DNA from: Aurantiacibacter xanthus
GTDB taxonomy: Bacteria; Pseudomonadota; Alphaproteobacteria; Sphingomonadales; Sphingomonadaceae
DNA length: 64,000 nucleotides
Direction: 5' to 3'
NCBI RefSeq assembly: GCF_003584015.1
Contig: NZ_QXFM01000020.1
Location: 16,950-80,949 of the forward strand
Numbering within the stretch: the first letter of the stretch is position 1; each line of letters opens with the position of its first letter. Made by a program: the position numbers and the translations under genes. The notes under the pieces are model-generated. The model saw only the letters and a list, made by a program, of their open reading frames with translations, ran no database searches and had not been told where the DNA came from. Shown here piece after piece: positions 7,798-17,246 of this stretch.

Positions 7798-9426
7798 TCA
7801 GGCCCGCGCCAGCGCCTCGGCGATCAGCTTGCGCGAGTTCTCCACCCCGTAAAGCGCGATGAAGCTGCCCATGCGCGGCCCCTGCGCCGATCCGAGCAAG
7901 GTCTCGTAGAGCGCCTTGAACCAGTCGCGCAGGTTCTCGAACCCGAACTGCTCCAGCTTGCCGATCTCGTAGACCTGCGTTTGCAGATCCTCGGCGCTGG
8001 TGGCCGGGTCGACCTCGGCGAGGTAGGCATCGAGCGCCCGCAGGGCCTCGGCCTCATTCGCGCTCGGCGCCCGCCGCGACAGCGTCGGCGCGACGAAATC
8101 GCGGTTGTAGGCCAGCGCCGCCGCGACCAGCCGCGCGAGGTCCGGGTGGCTCTCGGCGCTGGCGTTCTCGACATAATTGCCCAGGTACGACCAGACCTGC
8201 TCGTCGGTCGCCCCGGCCCCCAGCACGCCCACCAGATTGAGCAGCAGACCGAAAGTCACCGGCAGGCCGTCGCCCGCGCCGTGCGGCGGCTGGACCTGAT
8301 CGGGGCTCGCCGCGCGCAGCAGGTGCCAGGCCGGGTTGCCGAGCTGCTTTTCCACCGCCTGACCGGGGATCGCGGCGCGGAACTGCCAGTATTCGTCCAC
8401 CGCCTTGGGGATCACCCCCACGTGAAGCTGCTTGGCGCTCTTTGGGTTGGCATAGAGATAGTGCCCGAGGCTCTCCTCGCTGCCATAGGTCAGCCATTCC
8501 TCGATGGTGAGGCCGTTGCCCTTCGACTTCGAAATCTTCTCGCCATTGGCATCGAGGAACAGCTCGTAGATCATGCCCTCGGGCTTGCGCCCGCCGAGCA
8601 CCTGCACGATCTTGCCCGACTGGGTGACAGAATCGGTCAGATCCTTGCCGCACATTTCATAATCAACGCCGAGCGCATACCAGCGCATCGCCCAGTCGAC
8701 CTTCCATTGCAGCTTCGACTGCCCGCCGAGGATCGACTGCTCGATCACTTCGCCCTCGTCCTCGAAGCGCACGATCCCGGCCTCGGCATCGACCACTTCG
8801 ATCGGGACCTGCAGCACGATCCCGCTCTTGGCGCTGATCGGCAGCACGGGCGAATAAGTCTGGCGGCGTTCCTCGCGCAGCGTGGGCAGCATGATCGCCT
8901 GAATGGCGTCATACTTGCGCAGCACCTGCCTCAGCGCCTCGTCGAAGCCGCCGGAGTTGTAACGGTCGGAGGCGGCGATGAACTCGTAGTCGAAGCCGAA
9001 CTGATCGAGGAATTCGCGCAGCTTCGCATTGTTGTGATGCGCGAAGCTCTCGTACTTCTCGAAAGGGTCGGGAATACGGCTCAAAGGCTTGCCGAGGTTT
9101 TCCTCCAGCAGCGCCCGATTGGGCAGATTGTCGGGCACCTTGCGCAGCCCGTCCATATCGTCCGAGAAGGCAACCAGCCGCGTGGGCGCAGGCGTACCGT
9201 CTTCGCTGGCGGCGACGATCTCGTAAGCGCGGCGCACCAGCGTGGTGCGCAGCACTTCCTGAAAAGTGCCGATATGCGGCAGGCCGCTCGGGCCATAGCC
9301 GGTCTCGAACAGCACGGGCTCACCACCCGGCTTGCCGTTCGGGAAGCGTTTGGCGAGCCGCTGCGCCTCCTGAAACGGCCAGGCTTTGGACGAACGGGCG
9401 GCAGCGATGAGATCGGGGCTAAACAT
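7798..9426 (-). CDS. lysS: Lysine--tRNA ligase, class I
   Basis: Charges tRNA-Lys with lysine in the cytoplasm, using the class I (Rossmann) aminoacyl-tRNA synthetase fold rather than the class II fold of E. coli LysS. The HIGH-type signature is P-S-G-L-P-H-I-G-T-F (H51), and the KMSKS-type loop is K-I-S-K-S-K-G near residue 295. It is 542 residues, normal for class I LysRS, with the helical anticodon-binding C-terminal half. Class I LysRS is usual in alphaproteobacteria. ATG 9426 (M-F-S-P-D-L) fits the family N-terminus; upstream in-frame starts up to 9516 would add about 30 residues. No other synthetase gene for lysine is in the window. Confidence 0.95.
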   Translation of the reverse strand: MFSPDLIAAARSSKAWPFQEAQRLAKRFPNGKPGGEPVLFETGYGPSGLPHIGTFQEVLRTTLVRRAYEIVAASEDGTPAPTRLVAFSDDMDGLRKVPDNLPNRALLEENLGKPLSRIPDPFEKYESFAHHNNAKLREFLDQFGFDYEFIAASDRYNSGGFDEALRQVLRKYDAIQAIMLPTLREERRQTYSPVLPISAKSGIVLQVPIEVVDAEAGIVRFEDEGEVIEQSILGGQSKLQWKVDWAMRWYALGVDYEMCGKDLTDSVTQSGKIVQVLGGRKPEGMIYELFLDANGEKISKSKGNGLTIEEWLTYGSEESLGHYLYANPKSAKQLHVGVIPKAVDEYWQFRAAIPGQAVEKQLGNPAWHLLRAASPDQVQPPHGAGDGLPVTFGLLLNLVGVLGAGATDEQVWSYLGNYVENASAESHPDLARLVAAALAYNRDFVAPTLSRRAPSANEAEALRALDAYLAEVDPATSAEDLQTQVYEIGKLEQFGFENLRDWFKALYETLLGSAQGPRMGSFIALYGVENSRKLIAEALARA

Positions 9427-9565
9427 AGGCCAAGGCCCTTTGCGGATTACACGCGTTTTCGCAAGCGCGAAGGCCATCTTGCCCTCTGCTGGCGAGCCTT
9501 TTCGGAACTCGCCCATGGCCGCCTCGTTAGACTCAGGAAATCACCACCGATCACAGGGGTTGCAG

Positions 9566-10459
9566 TTGAATTACGTCAAGACGATCACGGACCAGGTAGA
9601 AGCCATGTGGATGGGGTTTATCGCCATCCTGCCCAATCTCGTATTGTCCATCATCGTACTGATGGCGACCTGGGTAGTCGCCAGATTTGCCGTACGGATC
9701 GCTGATCGCATCGTCGGGCACACGAATGTGCGCACCGATCTGAAGAACCTCACCGCCACGGCAGTCCGCTTGCTGATCTGGATCGTCGGCATCCTGATCG
9801 CCGCAGCAGTGGCTATTCCCGGCTTCACTCCGGCGGGGATGATCGCGGGCCTTGGCGTCGGCGCGCTGGCCATTGGCTTTGCCTTTCAGGACATCTTCGA
9901 GAACTTCCTTGCCGGCGTGCTGATCATGCTGCGCGACAAGATGAACATCGGCGACTGGGTCGATGCCGACGGCGTGAGCGGCACGGTTGAGAAGATCACC
10001 CTGCGCGAAACGCATATCCGCCAGTTTTCGGGCGAGCTGACGATCCTGCCGAACTCGATGATCTTCAAGAACGCGGTGAAGATCCACACCGACCAGCCGG
10101 TGCGCCGTTATGACCTGATGGTCGGCGTCAGCTACGATTGCAGCCTGCCCGAGGCGGAAGCCGCGATCCTGCGCGCCCTCGAATCGGTCGAGGGCATCTA
10201 CAAGGACAAGCCGGTCGATGCCTATGCCCGCGAATTCGGCGGCAGCTCGATCGACTTCCTCGTGCGCTGGTGGGTCGATACCGACAAGGAAAGCCACTTC
10301 ATCGTCCACCGCGATGTGGTTTACGCGATCAAGCGCGAGTTGGATGAGGCGGAAATCGACATCCCCTTCCCCATCGTCACCAATATGTTCCCCGAAGTCC
10401 TGCCGCTCGAACGCGCGCGCAAGGACGAGGAAAGCGGCAAATTGGCGGCTGCCAATTAA
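9566..10459 (+). CDS. MscS-family mechanosensitive ion channel
   Basis: Small-conductance mechanosensitive channel of the inner membrane, opening under membrane tension to release solutes. About 297 residues: two hydrophobic helices (near residues 15-40 and 65-85), then the pore-lining third helix with G-L-G-V-G-A-L-A-I-G-F-A-F-Q-D near residue 100, followed by the cytoplasmic beta domain (G-D-W-V-D-A-D-G-V-S-G-T-V-E) and the alpha/beta C-terminal domain. I prefer TTG 9566 because AGGGGT lies 6 bases upstream; an ATG at 9515 in the same frame would add 17 hydrophilic residues. It is divergent from lysS and otherwise alone. Confidence 0.88.
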   Translation: MNYVKTITDQVEAMWMGFIAILPNLVLSIIVLMATWVVARFAVRIADRIVGHTNVRTDLKNLTATAVRLLIWIVGILIAAAVAIPGFTPAGMIAGLGVGALAIGFAFQDIFENFLAGVLIMLRDKMNIGDWVDADGVSGTVEKITLRETHIRQFSGELTILPNSMIFKNAVKIHTDQPVRRYDLMVGVSYDCSLPEAEAAILRALESVEGIYKDKPVDAYAREFGGSSIDFLVRWWVDTDKESHFIVHRDVVYAIKRELDEAEIDIPFPIVTNMFPEVLPLERARKDEESGKLAAAN

Positions 10460-10613
10460 AAGTGGCGCCTGGCGTTTCAGCCGGGTTGGCCTCGCGGGTA
10501 AGGTGTGCCATTTCTGCCGCCGAAACCCGCGCCAGCCGGCACCGCCTTGGCTGGTGCGAACGGGATGAGCGCCTCGCCTCGGCGGGGGAGCCAGCGATTG
10601 GGACCAGCACCGC

Positions 10614-12131
10614 ATGAAGAAACTCGCCGCATCGATCAGCCTTGCCGCCCTGGCCCTGTCGGCCTGCTCGCAGGGTGATCCCGATGGGCAAGGGTCGGGC
10701 ATGATCGCTACCAGCGCCGACGCCTGCGAGAATTTCGATGTGGCCACGCTCGGCACCGGCAAGGGCAAGGCCAGCTGGGTCGAAGCGGCAGAGGGCATTC
10801 CCGCCCATTGCGAAATCAGCGCCACGCTTGCGCCGGTGGAAGGCTCGTCGATCGGCGTGGTTTACCGCCTGCCTGCGGAATGGAACGGCAAGCTGCTGGG
10901 CATCGGTGGCGGCGGCTGGGCGGGCAACGTCACCATCGAGGCCGCACGCGATGGCCTCGCCAGGCACTTCGCCACCATGCAGACCGATGGCGGCCATGCC
11001 GGAACCGATGTCTGGGCCAACGGCTGGGTGGCCAAGAACCCGGTCGCGGCGGAGGATTTCAGCCACCGTGCGGTCCACGAGATGACGGTGGCGGGCAAAC
11101 GGGTCGCCGCCAGCCTCTATGGCACCGAACACCGGAGCGCCTACTTCAACGGCTGCTCCACCGGTGGGCGCATGGCGCTGATGGAGGCGCAGCGCTACCC
11201 CGAGGACTACGACGCGATTATCGCCGGAGCCCCGGTCTATACCTTGCAGGTGCAGACCAGCGCGGTGTTCCGCAACCAGACCTTCGCCACCGACAACGGC
11301 GCCGCCGGGTTCAGCCCCGCCGATCTGCAACTGGTGCAAACCGCCGCGCTCGCTGCCTGTGATGGCGACGACGGGCTGGAAGACGGCCTGATCAACGATC
11401 CGCGCGCCTGCACGTTCGATCCCGCCAGGCTGCAATGCACCGGCGACAAGGACGAAAGCTGCCTCAGCGGCGAGCAGGTCGCGGCGCTCAAGCAGGCCTA
11501 TGCCGGCCAGCGCGCGTCCGACGAAAGCTGGTCGATGTTCCCGATGAGCCGGGGCGGCGAAGCCGGCTGGTCGCTGTTCATGGCCACCGATGGCTCGGGC
11601 AAGGATGCCACCGGCGGCGGCGGGCTTGGCAATCTGTTCCCGCTGTTCTTCGAACACGGCGAACACCCCACCCTCGCGAGCTTCGACAACAGCAGCTATC
11701 TCGCCATGCGCGCCAGCCCCTTTGCCGAGATGTATGAGGCGAAGAACCCCGATCTTTCGGCCTTCTTCGGGCGCGGCGGCAAGCTGATGCTGTGGCATGG
11801 CGAGAGCGATCCCGGCCCCAGCCCGGTCGGCTCGAACGACTATGCCTTGCAGGTGATCGGCGCGAACACGCAGGCGAAAAGCCAGTTCCGCTACTTCCTG
11901 CTCCCCGGCGTGGCGCACTGCCGCGGCGGACCCGGCGCGGACGTGGTCGACTATCTTGGGGCCATGGACGAATGGGCCAGCAGCGGCACTGCGCCCGACC
12001 GGCTGATCGGAACGAGGGACGACGGCTCGATGACCCGCCCGCATTGTGCCTGGCCCAAGGTCGCGCATTACAAGGGCGAAGGCGATACCAACAATCCGGT
12101 CAACTGGACCTGCGAACAGCGCAAGAGCTGA
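10614..12131 (+). CDS. Tannase/feruloyl esterase-family lipoprotein
   Basis: An alpha/beta hydrolase of the tannase family, whose members cleave galloyl or feruloyl esters; the substrate here is unproven. The N-terminus is a lipoprotein signal with lipobox L-S-A-C around residue 20, so it is likely anchored on the periplasmic side or outer membrane. It is 505 residues. The nucleophile motif G-C-S-T-G-G places the serine near residue 181; W-H-G-E-S-D-P-G near 400 and G-V-A-H-C-R-G-G near 432 supply the Asp and His. Paired cysteines around the triad fit the family's disulfides. It lies 154 bases after the channel gene, in a gap without visible features. Confidence 0.87.
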   Translation: MKKLAASISLAALALSACSQGDPDGQGSGMIATSADACENFDVATLGTGKGKASWVEAAEGIPAHCEISATLAPVEGSSIGVVYRLPAEWNGKLLGIGGGGWAGNVTIEAARDGLARHFATMQTDGGHAGTDVWANGWVAKNPVAAEDFSHRAVHEMTVAGKRVAASLYGTEHRSAYFNGCSTGGRMALMEAQRYPEDYDAIIAGAPVYTLQVQTSAVFRNQTFATDNGAAGFSPADLQLVQTAALAACDGDDGLEDGLINDPRACTFDPARLQCTGDKDESCLSGEQVAALKQAYAGQRASDESWSMFPMSRGGEAGWSLFMATDGSGKDATGGGGLGNLFPLFFEHGEHPTLASFDNSSYLAMRASPFAEMYEAKNPDLSAFFGRGGKLMLWHGESDPGPSPVGSNDYALQVIGANTQAKSQFRYFLLPGVAHCRGGPGADVVDYLGAMDEWASSGTAPDRLIGTRDDGSMTRPHCAWPKVAHYKGEGDTNNPVNWTCEQRKS

Positions 12132-12188
12132 CGAAAAAGGCGCAACCGGCGTTTACCATTCGTTCCGATTGCCGCTAGGGTCTGCCTG

Positions 12189-14936
12189 ATGGCCGAGCCG
12201 CTTCCCCTCCCCGCGCTGCACGCGAGCCATTCGGGCTGCTGGCAGCGCGGCGCCCATGGCGACACCGCGCAGATCGGGCGCGGGCAGGCGGTGATGGCGG
12301 CGGCCGACACGCCCAACCTCGTGCTCAACGCGCCGCTGGTGGCAACGCGGCTGGGCTACCCGGACCTCTCGGGGCTGGACCTGCTCGAACTGTTCGCCTT
12401 CGTCCACCCGGCGCGCTTCTGCGTGCCGACCCCGCGCGGGCTCGCCCATGCGCTGGAACTGGACGAACCGGACAGCGATGCCGAGGTCCCCGCCTTTCTC
12501 CAGCGCGCCGCAGGTGCCTTGCTCGCCCGCTGCGAAGCGCCCGACTGGGCGGAGCGCGAGGGGGCGTGGAGCGTGCTGCAATCGCTGGCGCGGCTGCGCT
12601 GGACCTGGGCTCCGGTGCTTGGCCCCCACGTGGCCCGGCCCGAACGCGCCGAACGCTGGCTGTTCGCGCGCCTGCCCGAATGGGAGGAAGCCCCCGAACG
12701 TCCGCAACCCGCGCAGGTCACGCTGGCCGAGGACGCGGTCGAAGCGCGGCTTGAGGAACTGACGGGAAATCAGGCCGAGCGGCGCGAGGGCCAGCGGCTC
12801 TATGCGCGAGGGGCCGCGCATGTCTTCGCGCCCCGCCCCGCGCGCGGCCAGCCGCACCTGCTGCTCGCGCAGGCGGGCACCGGCATTGGCAAGACGCTGG
12901 GCTATCTCGCCCCCGCCTCGCTGTGGGCGGAGAGCGCCCACGGCACGGTCTGGGTCTCGACCTACACCAAGAACCTTCAGCGTCAGCTGCGCGAGGAAAG
13001 CCGCCGCGCCTGGCCCGAGCGACGCCCCGACGGCAGTCAGCCGGTGGTCGTGCGCAAGGGCCGCGAGAACTACCTGTGCCTGCTCAATCTCGAAGACGCC
13101 TTGCAAGGCGGATTCTCGGGCCGTCCGGCAATCCTCGCGCAACTGGTGGCGCGCTGGGCCGCCTATAGTCAGGACGGTGACATGATCGGGGGCGATTTGC
13201 CCGGCTGGCTCGGCACATTGTTCCGCCAGCGCGCGATCCGCTCGCTCACCGACCAGCGCGGCGAGTGCATCTATGCCGGGTGCCCGCACTTCCGAAAGTG
13301 CTTTATCGAGCGCGCCTCGCGGGCCAGCGCCCAAGCCGATCTGGTGATCGCCAACCACGCGCTGGTGATGATCAACGCCGCGCGCGGAAGAGACACCGCC
13401 CAGCGCCCCACGCGCATCGTGTTCGACGAAGGGCACCACGTGTTCGACGCCGCTGACAGCACCTTCTCCGCCGCGCTCAGCGGGATGGAGGCGATAGAGC
13501 TGCGACGCTGGATCATCGGCCCCGAGCGCGGCTCCAAGGGCAGGCGGCGCGGGCTGTCCGCAAGGCTCGCCGATGTCGCCAGCTACGACGACGAGGCCGG
13601 AGACGCGGTGGAGGCAGCGCGCCATGCCGCCGAGGCCCTGCCCGGGTCCGGCTGGCTCGAACGGCTGGCCGAGAATGCCCCCTCCGGCCCGATCGAGACG
13701 CTGCTCGGCGCGATCCGCGCGGTCACCTATGCCCGCGACGAAAGCGGCGGGCAGGAAGCGGGCTACGGCATCGAGACCGAGGCCGCCCAGCTCGACGGCC
13801 CGCTGGTGGAGCTGGCGCAGGAGGGCGCGGCGGCGCTGGCCGCAATTCGCCAGCCGCTGATCAAGCTCGGCCTCAGGCTGGAGGCGCTGCTGGAGGAAGG
13901 CCCCGACTGGCTCGACGGGCAAGGCCGCGCACGGATCGAGGGTGCGCGCCATTCGCTGGTCTGGCGGATCGACACGCTGGCCTCGTGGCAGGCCATGCTC
14001 GAGCGATTGGGCGGCCCGACCGACCCGCAATTCGTCGACTGGCTGGCGGTGGCGCGCGGCGATGCGCGCGAATACGATGTCGGGCTTTACCGCCACTTCC
14101 TCGACCCGATGCAGCCCTTCGCCCACACTGTGCTCGAAGGCGCACACGGAGTGATGCTCACCAGCGCCACCCTGTGCGACCGCGGTGCCGAGGGGCCGGA
14201 CTGGGACGAGGCCGTGGCGCGCTCGGGCGCCACCCATCTCGGCCTCGCGCCCGAGCGGATCGCTGCCACCAGCCCGTTCGACTATGCGGCGCGGGCCGAA
14301 ATCCTCATCGTCACCGACGTGCCCAAGGGCGACCTTGCCGCGCTCGCCGGAGCCTATGCGCGGATCATCGAGACCACCGGCGGCGGCGTGCTCGGCCTGT
14401 TCACCGCGATCCGCCGTCTGCGCAGCGTCCACGGCCGCATCGCCGACCGGCTCGCGCGGGCAGGCCTGCCGCTCTATGCCCAGCATGTCGACCCGATCGA
14501 CACCGGGACGCTGGTCGATATCTTTCGCGACGATCCGCACGCCTCCTTGCTCGGCACCGATGCCCTGCGCGACGGGGTCGACGTGCCGGGTCAGTCCTTG
14601 CGCTGCGTGGTGATGGAGCAGGTGCCCTGGCCCAAGCCAAGCATCCTGCACCGCGCCCGCCGCGCGGCAGGCGGCGGCAGCGCCTACGACGACCGCGTGA
14701 TCCGCGCCCGCCTCGCGCAGGCCTTCGGACGGCTGATCCGCAGCCGCGACGACTTCGGCCACTTCGTGATGCTCTCGCCCGCTTTCCCCTCGCGCCTGCT
14801 GACCGCCTTCCCGCCGGGCGTCCCGGTCACACGCCTGACGCTTGAGGACGCTTTACAACGGCTCGGAGAGGGTCTTTTGTCGCCCGATGCAACCATGCCG
14901 CAGCCAGCGGCAGAGCAAGGAGAGTGGCCAGGGTGA
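12189..14936 (+). CDS. XPD/DinG-family ATP-dependent DNA helicase
   Basis: Superfamily 2 iron-sulfur helicase of 915 residues, expected to unwind DNA 5'-3' and act on damaged or structured templates. An N-terminal region of about 190 residues has no motif I recognise. Walker A follows as A-Q-A-G-T-G-I-G-K-T near residue 227, with DEAH-box variant D-E-G-H near 413. Four cysteines fit an XPD-type Fe-S cluster: one near residue 297 and three in E-C-I-Y-A-G-C-P-H-F-R-K-C near 360-370. C-terminal motifs include L-T-S-A-T-L and A-Q-A-F-G-R-L-I-R-S. Its stop overlaps the GTG start of the next gene, so the two are probably co-translated. Confidence 0.9.
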   Translation: MAEPLPLPALHASHSGCWQRGAHGDTAQIGRGQAVMAAADTPNLVLNAPLVATRLGYPDLSGLDLLELFAFVHPARFCVPTPRGLAHALELDEPDSDAEVPAFLQRAAGALLARCEAPDWAEREGAWSVLQSLARLRWTWAPVLGPHVARPERAERWLFARLPEWEEAPERPQPAQVTLAEDAVEARLEELTGNQAERREGQRLYARGAAHVFAPRPARGQPHLLLAQAGTGIGKTLGYLAPASLWAESAHGTVWVSTYTKNLQRQLREESRRAWPERRPDGSQPVVVRKGRENYLCLLNLEDALQGGFSGRPAILAQLVARWAAYSQDGDMIGGDLPGWLGTLFRQRAIRSLTDQRGECIYAGCPHFRKCFIERASRASAQADLVIANHALVMINAARGRDTAQRPTRIVFDEGHHVFDAADSTFSAALSGMEAIELRRWIIGPERGSKGRRRGLSARLADVASYDDEAGDAVEAARHAAEALPGSGWLERLAENAPSGPIETLLGAIRAVTYARDESGGQEAGYGIETEAAQLDGPLVELAQEGAAALAAIRQPLIKLGLRLEALLEEGPDWLDGQGRARIEGARHSLVWRIDTLASWQAMLERLGGPTDPQFVDWLAVARGDAREYDVGLYRHFLDPMQPFAHTVLEGAHGVMLTSATLCDRGAEGPDWDEAVARSGATHLGLAPERIAATSPFDYAARAEILIVTDVPKGDLAALAGAYARIIETTGGGVLGLFTAIRRLRSVHGRIADRLARAGLPLYAQHVDPIDTGTLVDIFRDDPHASLLGTDALRDGVDVPGQSLRCVVMEQVPWPKPSILHRARRAAGGGSAYDDRVIRARLAQAFGRLIRSRDDFGHFVMLSPAFPSRLLTAFPPGVPVTRLTLEDALQRLGEGLLSPDATMPQPAAEQGEWPG

Positions 14937-15466
14937 AGCGGCTGGGTCTGTTCCGCCATGCCAAGTCCGACTGGGACGACATGAGCCTGCGCGATTTCGA
15001 CCGCGGGCTCAATGCGCGTGGCCGGCGCGGGGCCGCGCTGATGGGCCGCCATATCTCCGAATACGGCGCGAAATGGGATCGGATGCTGGCGAGCCCCGCC
15101 AAGCGCATCCGGCTGACGCTCGAATCGAGCGCGCTGGAGATTCCGGTCGATTTCATCGACGCCGCCTATCTCGCTGACAGCACCACCCTGATGAGCCTGC
15201 TTGCCGCGATCGAAGGCGATCCGGCAGCGGTGATGCTGGCCGGGCACAACCCGGGCCTGCAGGAACTCGCGCTCGATCTGGTCGGAGAAAATAACGAGAA
15301 TGCGCTGTTTGGCGAAGTGCTGGCGAAATTTCCTACGGCAGGCTTTGCCGTGCTCGATCTCGCCATCGACAGCTGGGCCGACTGCGCGCCGGGCTGCGGG
15401 CGCATCGTGCATTTCGCGCGGCCACGTGATCTCGACCCCGAACTGGGGCCGCTTGGCGTAGGCTGA
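14933..15466 (+). CDS. SixA-like histidine phosphatase
   Basis: Histidine phosphatase (phosphoglycerate-mutase fold) of 177 residues. The catalytic R-H-A-K motif places His at residue 9, and a second His occurs in L-A-G-H-N-P-G near residue 105. Similarity is to SixA, which dephosphorylates phosphohistidine in phosphorelay proteins; the partner here is unknown. I chose GTG 14933 over GTG 14924. AAGGAG at 14917-14922 is ten bases from 14933 but one base from 14924, and 14933 gives a GTGA overlap with the helicase stop, the usual sign of translational coupling. Confidence 0.88.
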   Translation: MKRLGLFRHAKSDWDDMSLRDFDRGLNARGRRGAALMGRHISEYGAKWDRMLASPAKRIRLTLESSALEIPVDFIDAAYLADSTTLMSLLAAIEGDPAAVMLAGHNPGLQELALDLVGENNENALFGEVLAKFPTAGFAVLDLAIDSWADCAPGCGRIVHFARPRDLDPELGPLGVG

Positions 15467-15477
15467 GGGCGACTGGC

Positions 15478-15873
15478 CTAGTTGTCGAGGCTGCGGGCGA
15501 GCTTGGCGCGAACCGCCTGCAATTCGCCCAGAAGATCGTCACCAGCCGGAGCTTTCCGCGTGGACGTGCGCCGCCGTGAACCCGTGTCATCTGCATCGGG
15601 CTGCTTGCCCTCAAGCACGCTGCGCGCGCCCTTGAGGGTATAGCCTTCTTCATTGACCAGCTTGTCGATACGACGGACCAGCGCAATATCCGCGGCGCGG
15701 TAAAGCCTGCGCCCGCCACTTCTCTTCAGCGGGTTGAGCATCGGGAACTGCTGTTCCCAATATCGCAGCACATGCGGCTTGAGGCCCAGTGCTTCGCAGA
15801 CTTCGCCGATGGTTCGCATCGCGCCCGGAGCCTTGCCATCGCTGAAAAAGACCTGTCCGTGCATATCGTTCAT
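15478..15873 (-). CDS. MerR-family transcriptional regulator
   Basis: Cytoplasmic DNA-binding protein of 131 residues. The MerR helix-turn-helix begins T-I-G-E-V-C-E-A-L-G-L-K-P-H-V-L-R-Y-W-E near residue 20, followed by the wing R-R-L-Y-R-A-A-D. There is no metal- or drug-binding C-terminal domain, only a charged tail. The ATG overlaps the ihfA stop as ATGA, so the genes are coupled. A short MerR protein directly after ihfA is conserved across alphaproteobacteria, but its target genes are not known to me. Confidence 0.9.
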   Translation of the reverse strand: MNDMHGQVFFSDGKAPGAMRTIGEVCEALGLKPHVLRYWEQQFPMLNPLKRSGGRRLYRAADIALVRRIDKLVNEEGYTLKGARSVLEGKQPDADDTGSRRRTSTRKAPAGDDLLGELQAVRAKLARSLDN

Positions 15874-16178
15874 CAGCTCGAGGCGATCCTGTCCTTCAGC
15901 TTCTGACTGGCCCGGAAGGTCAGCACCCGCCGAGGAGTGATCGGCACTTCGACACCGGTTTTCGGGTTGCGGCCGATGCGCTCCTTCTTGTCGCGCAGCA
16001 CGAAGCTGCCGAAACCGGAGATCTTCACATTCTGCCCGGCAGCCATCGCATCGCACATCTTGGCGAGGATTTCCTCAACCAGCGCGAGGCTCTCCGCCCG
16101 CGAGAAGCCCATCTTGTGGTTGATCGTTTCTGCCAGATCGGCCCTGGTGAGGGTGCCGACGGATCGCATATTTACCAT
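15873..16178 (-). CDS. ihfA: Integration host factor subunit alpha
   Basis: DNA-bending HU/IHF-family protein of 101 residues that forms a heterodimer with IhfB and shapes promoters, replication origins and recombination sites. The family core is clear: V-K-I-S-G-F-G-S-F near residue 50 and [11 protein letters not shown] near residue 68, the beta-arm whose Pro intercalates into DNA. Start ATG 16178 gives M-V-N-M-R-S; a second ATG at 16169 is also possible. It lies 103 bases after fabH in the rpmF-plsX-fabH-ihfA-merR block, a conserved alphaproteobacterial order that supports the alpha-subunit call. Confidence 0.93.
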   Translation of the reverse strand: MVNMRSVGTLTRADLAETINHKMGFSRAESLALVEEILAKMCDAMAAGQNVKISGFGSFVLRDKKERIGRNPKTGVEVPITPRRVLTFRASQKLKDRIASS

Positions 16179-16280
16179 GCGCCCAATCCTATCGCTACAG
16201 TTGACTACCCCGAGCGCCTCTTGGGGCAAAGGCAAACCGATAGCAAGGAAAAGCGCAGGAAATTTCCCCCGCTTTTTCCG

Positions 16281-17246
16281 TCACACCCGCAGCAGGGATG
16301 CCCCCCAGGTGAAGCCGCCGCCCATCGCTTCCACCATGACGAGCTGTCCGGGCTTGATCCGGCCATCGCGACGGGCCACGTCGAAAGCCAGCGGAACCGA
16401 CGCCGCCGAGGTGTTCGCATGGCGATCCACGGTCACCACCACCTGCTCCATCGGCAGCCCGAGCTTGCGCGCAGTGGCATCGAGGATGCGCAGGTTGGCC
16501 TGATGCGGCACCACCCAATCGAGCGCAGTAGCGTCGATCCTGGCCTCCGCCATCACCTCTTCGAGCACGTCCGCCAGGTTCTTCACCGCGTGGCGAAACA
16601 CCTCGCGCCCCTTCATCCGCAGATGGCCGACCATGGTGCTGGTCGAAGGTCCACCATCGACATAGAGCAATTCGTTATGCGCGCCGTCGGCATGGAGACG
16701 GCTGGCGAGTATGCCGGGACCGTCTTCGGCCACCTCGCGCGCTTCCAGCACGAAAGCGCCCGCGCCATCGCCGAACAGAACGCAGGTGGTGCGATCTTCC
16801 CAGTCGAGCACACGACTCATGGTTTCCGCGCCGATCACCAGCGCGCGGCGGGCCATGCCGGCGCGCAGCATCGCATCGGCGGTGCTCATCGCATAGAGGA
16901 AGCCGGAGCAGACCGCCGCGACGTCGAAAGCGGGAAAGCCCGCTCCGCCCAGCGCATGCTGAACCTTGGTGGCAGTGGCAGGAAAGGTCTGATCGGGCGT
17001 GCAGGTGGCCAGCACGATGAGGTCGATGCCGTCGATCTCAACGCCTGCATCGGCCATTGCGGCACGCGCGGCGGCAGTAGCGAGACTCGCGGTGGTTTCC
17101 CCCTCACCCGCCAGATAGCGCTGCCGGATACCGGTACGCTCGCGAATCCACTCGTCGCTGGTATCGACCCTGGCGGCCAGCTCGTCGTTGGTGACACACC
17201 GTTCCGGCAAAGCCGAACCGGTGCCAATCAGAACCGAACGGATCAT
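16281..17246 (-). CDS. fabH: Beta-ketoacyl-ACP synthase III
   Basis: Starts type II fatty acid synthesis by condensing acetyl-CoA (or another acyl-CoA) with malonyl-ACP. It is 321 residues, the normal length. The catalytic triad is visible: Cys113 in A-V-C-S-G-F, His near 245 in W-V-V-P-H-Q-A-N, and Asn near 275 in D-R-H-A-N-T-S. The C-terminal glycine-rich G-G-G-F-T-W-G-A is also typical. The ATG overlaps the plsX stop by four bases (ATGA), indicating coupled translation in a lipid-synthesis operon. Confidence 0.97.
   Translation of the reverse strand: MIRSVLIGTGSALPERCVTNDELAARVDTSDEWIRERTGIRQRYLAGEGETTASLATAAARAAMADAGVEIDGIDLIVLATCTPDQTFPATATKVQHALGGAGFPAFDVAAVCSGFLYAMSTADAMLRAGMARRALVIGAETMSRVLDWEDRTTCVLFGDGAGAFVLEAREVAEDGPGILASRLHADGAHNELLYVDGGPSTSTMVGHLRMKGREVFRHAVKNLADVLEEVMAEARIDATALDWVVPHQANLRILDATARKLGLPMEQVVVTVDRHANTSAASVPLAFDVARRDGRIKPGQLVMVEAMGGGFTWGASLLRV

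Noticed and set aside
7798..9426. Class I LysRS as a sign of archaeal gene transfer into this strain
   Set aside because: Class I LysRS is the normal enzyme in most alphaproteobacteria, so it is ancestral here rather than a recent transfer.
12153..14762. 869-codon open frame antisense to the DinG-like helicase
   Set aside because: Same kind of shadow; the plus-strand gene has Walker, DEAH-type and Fe-S motifs plus coupling to the next gene.
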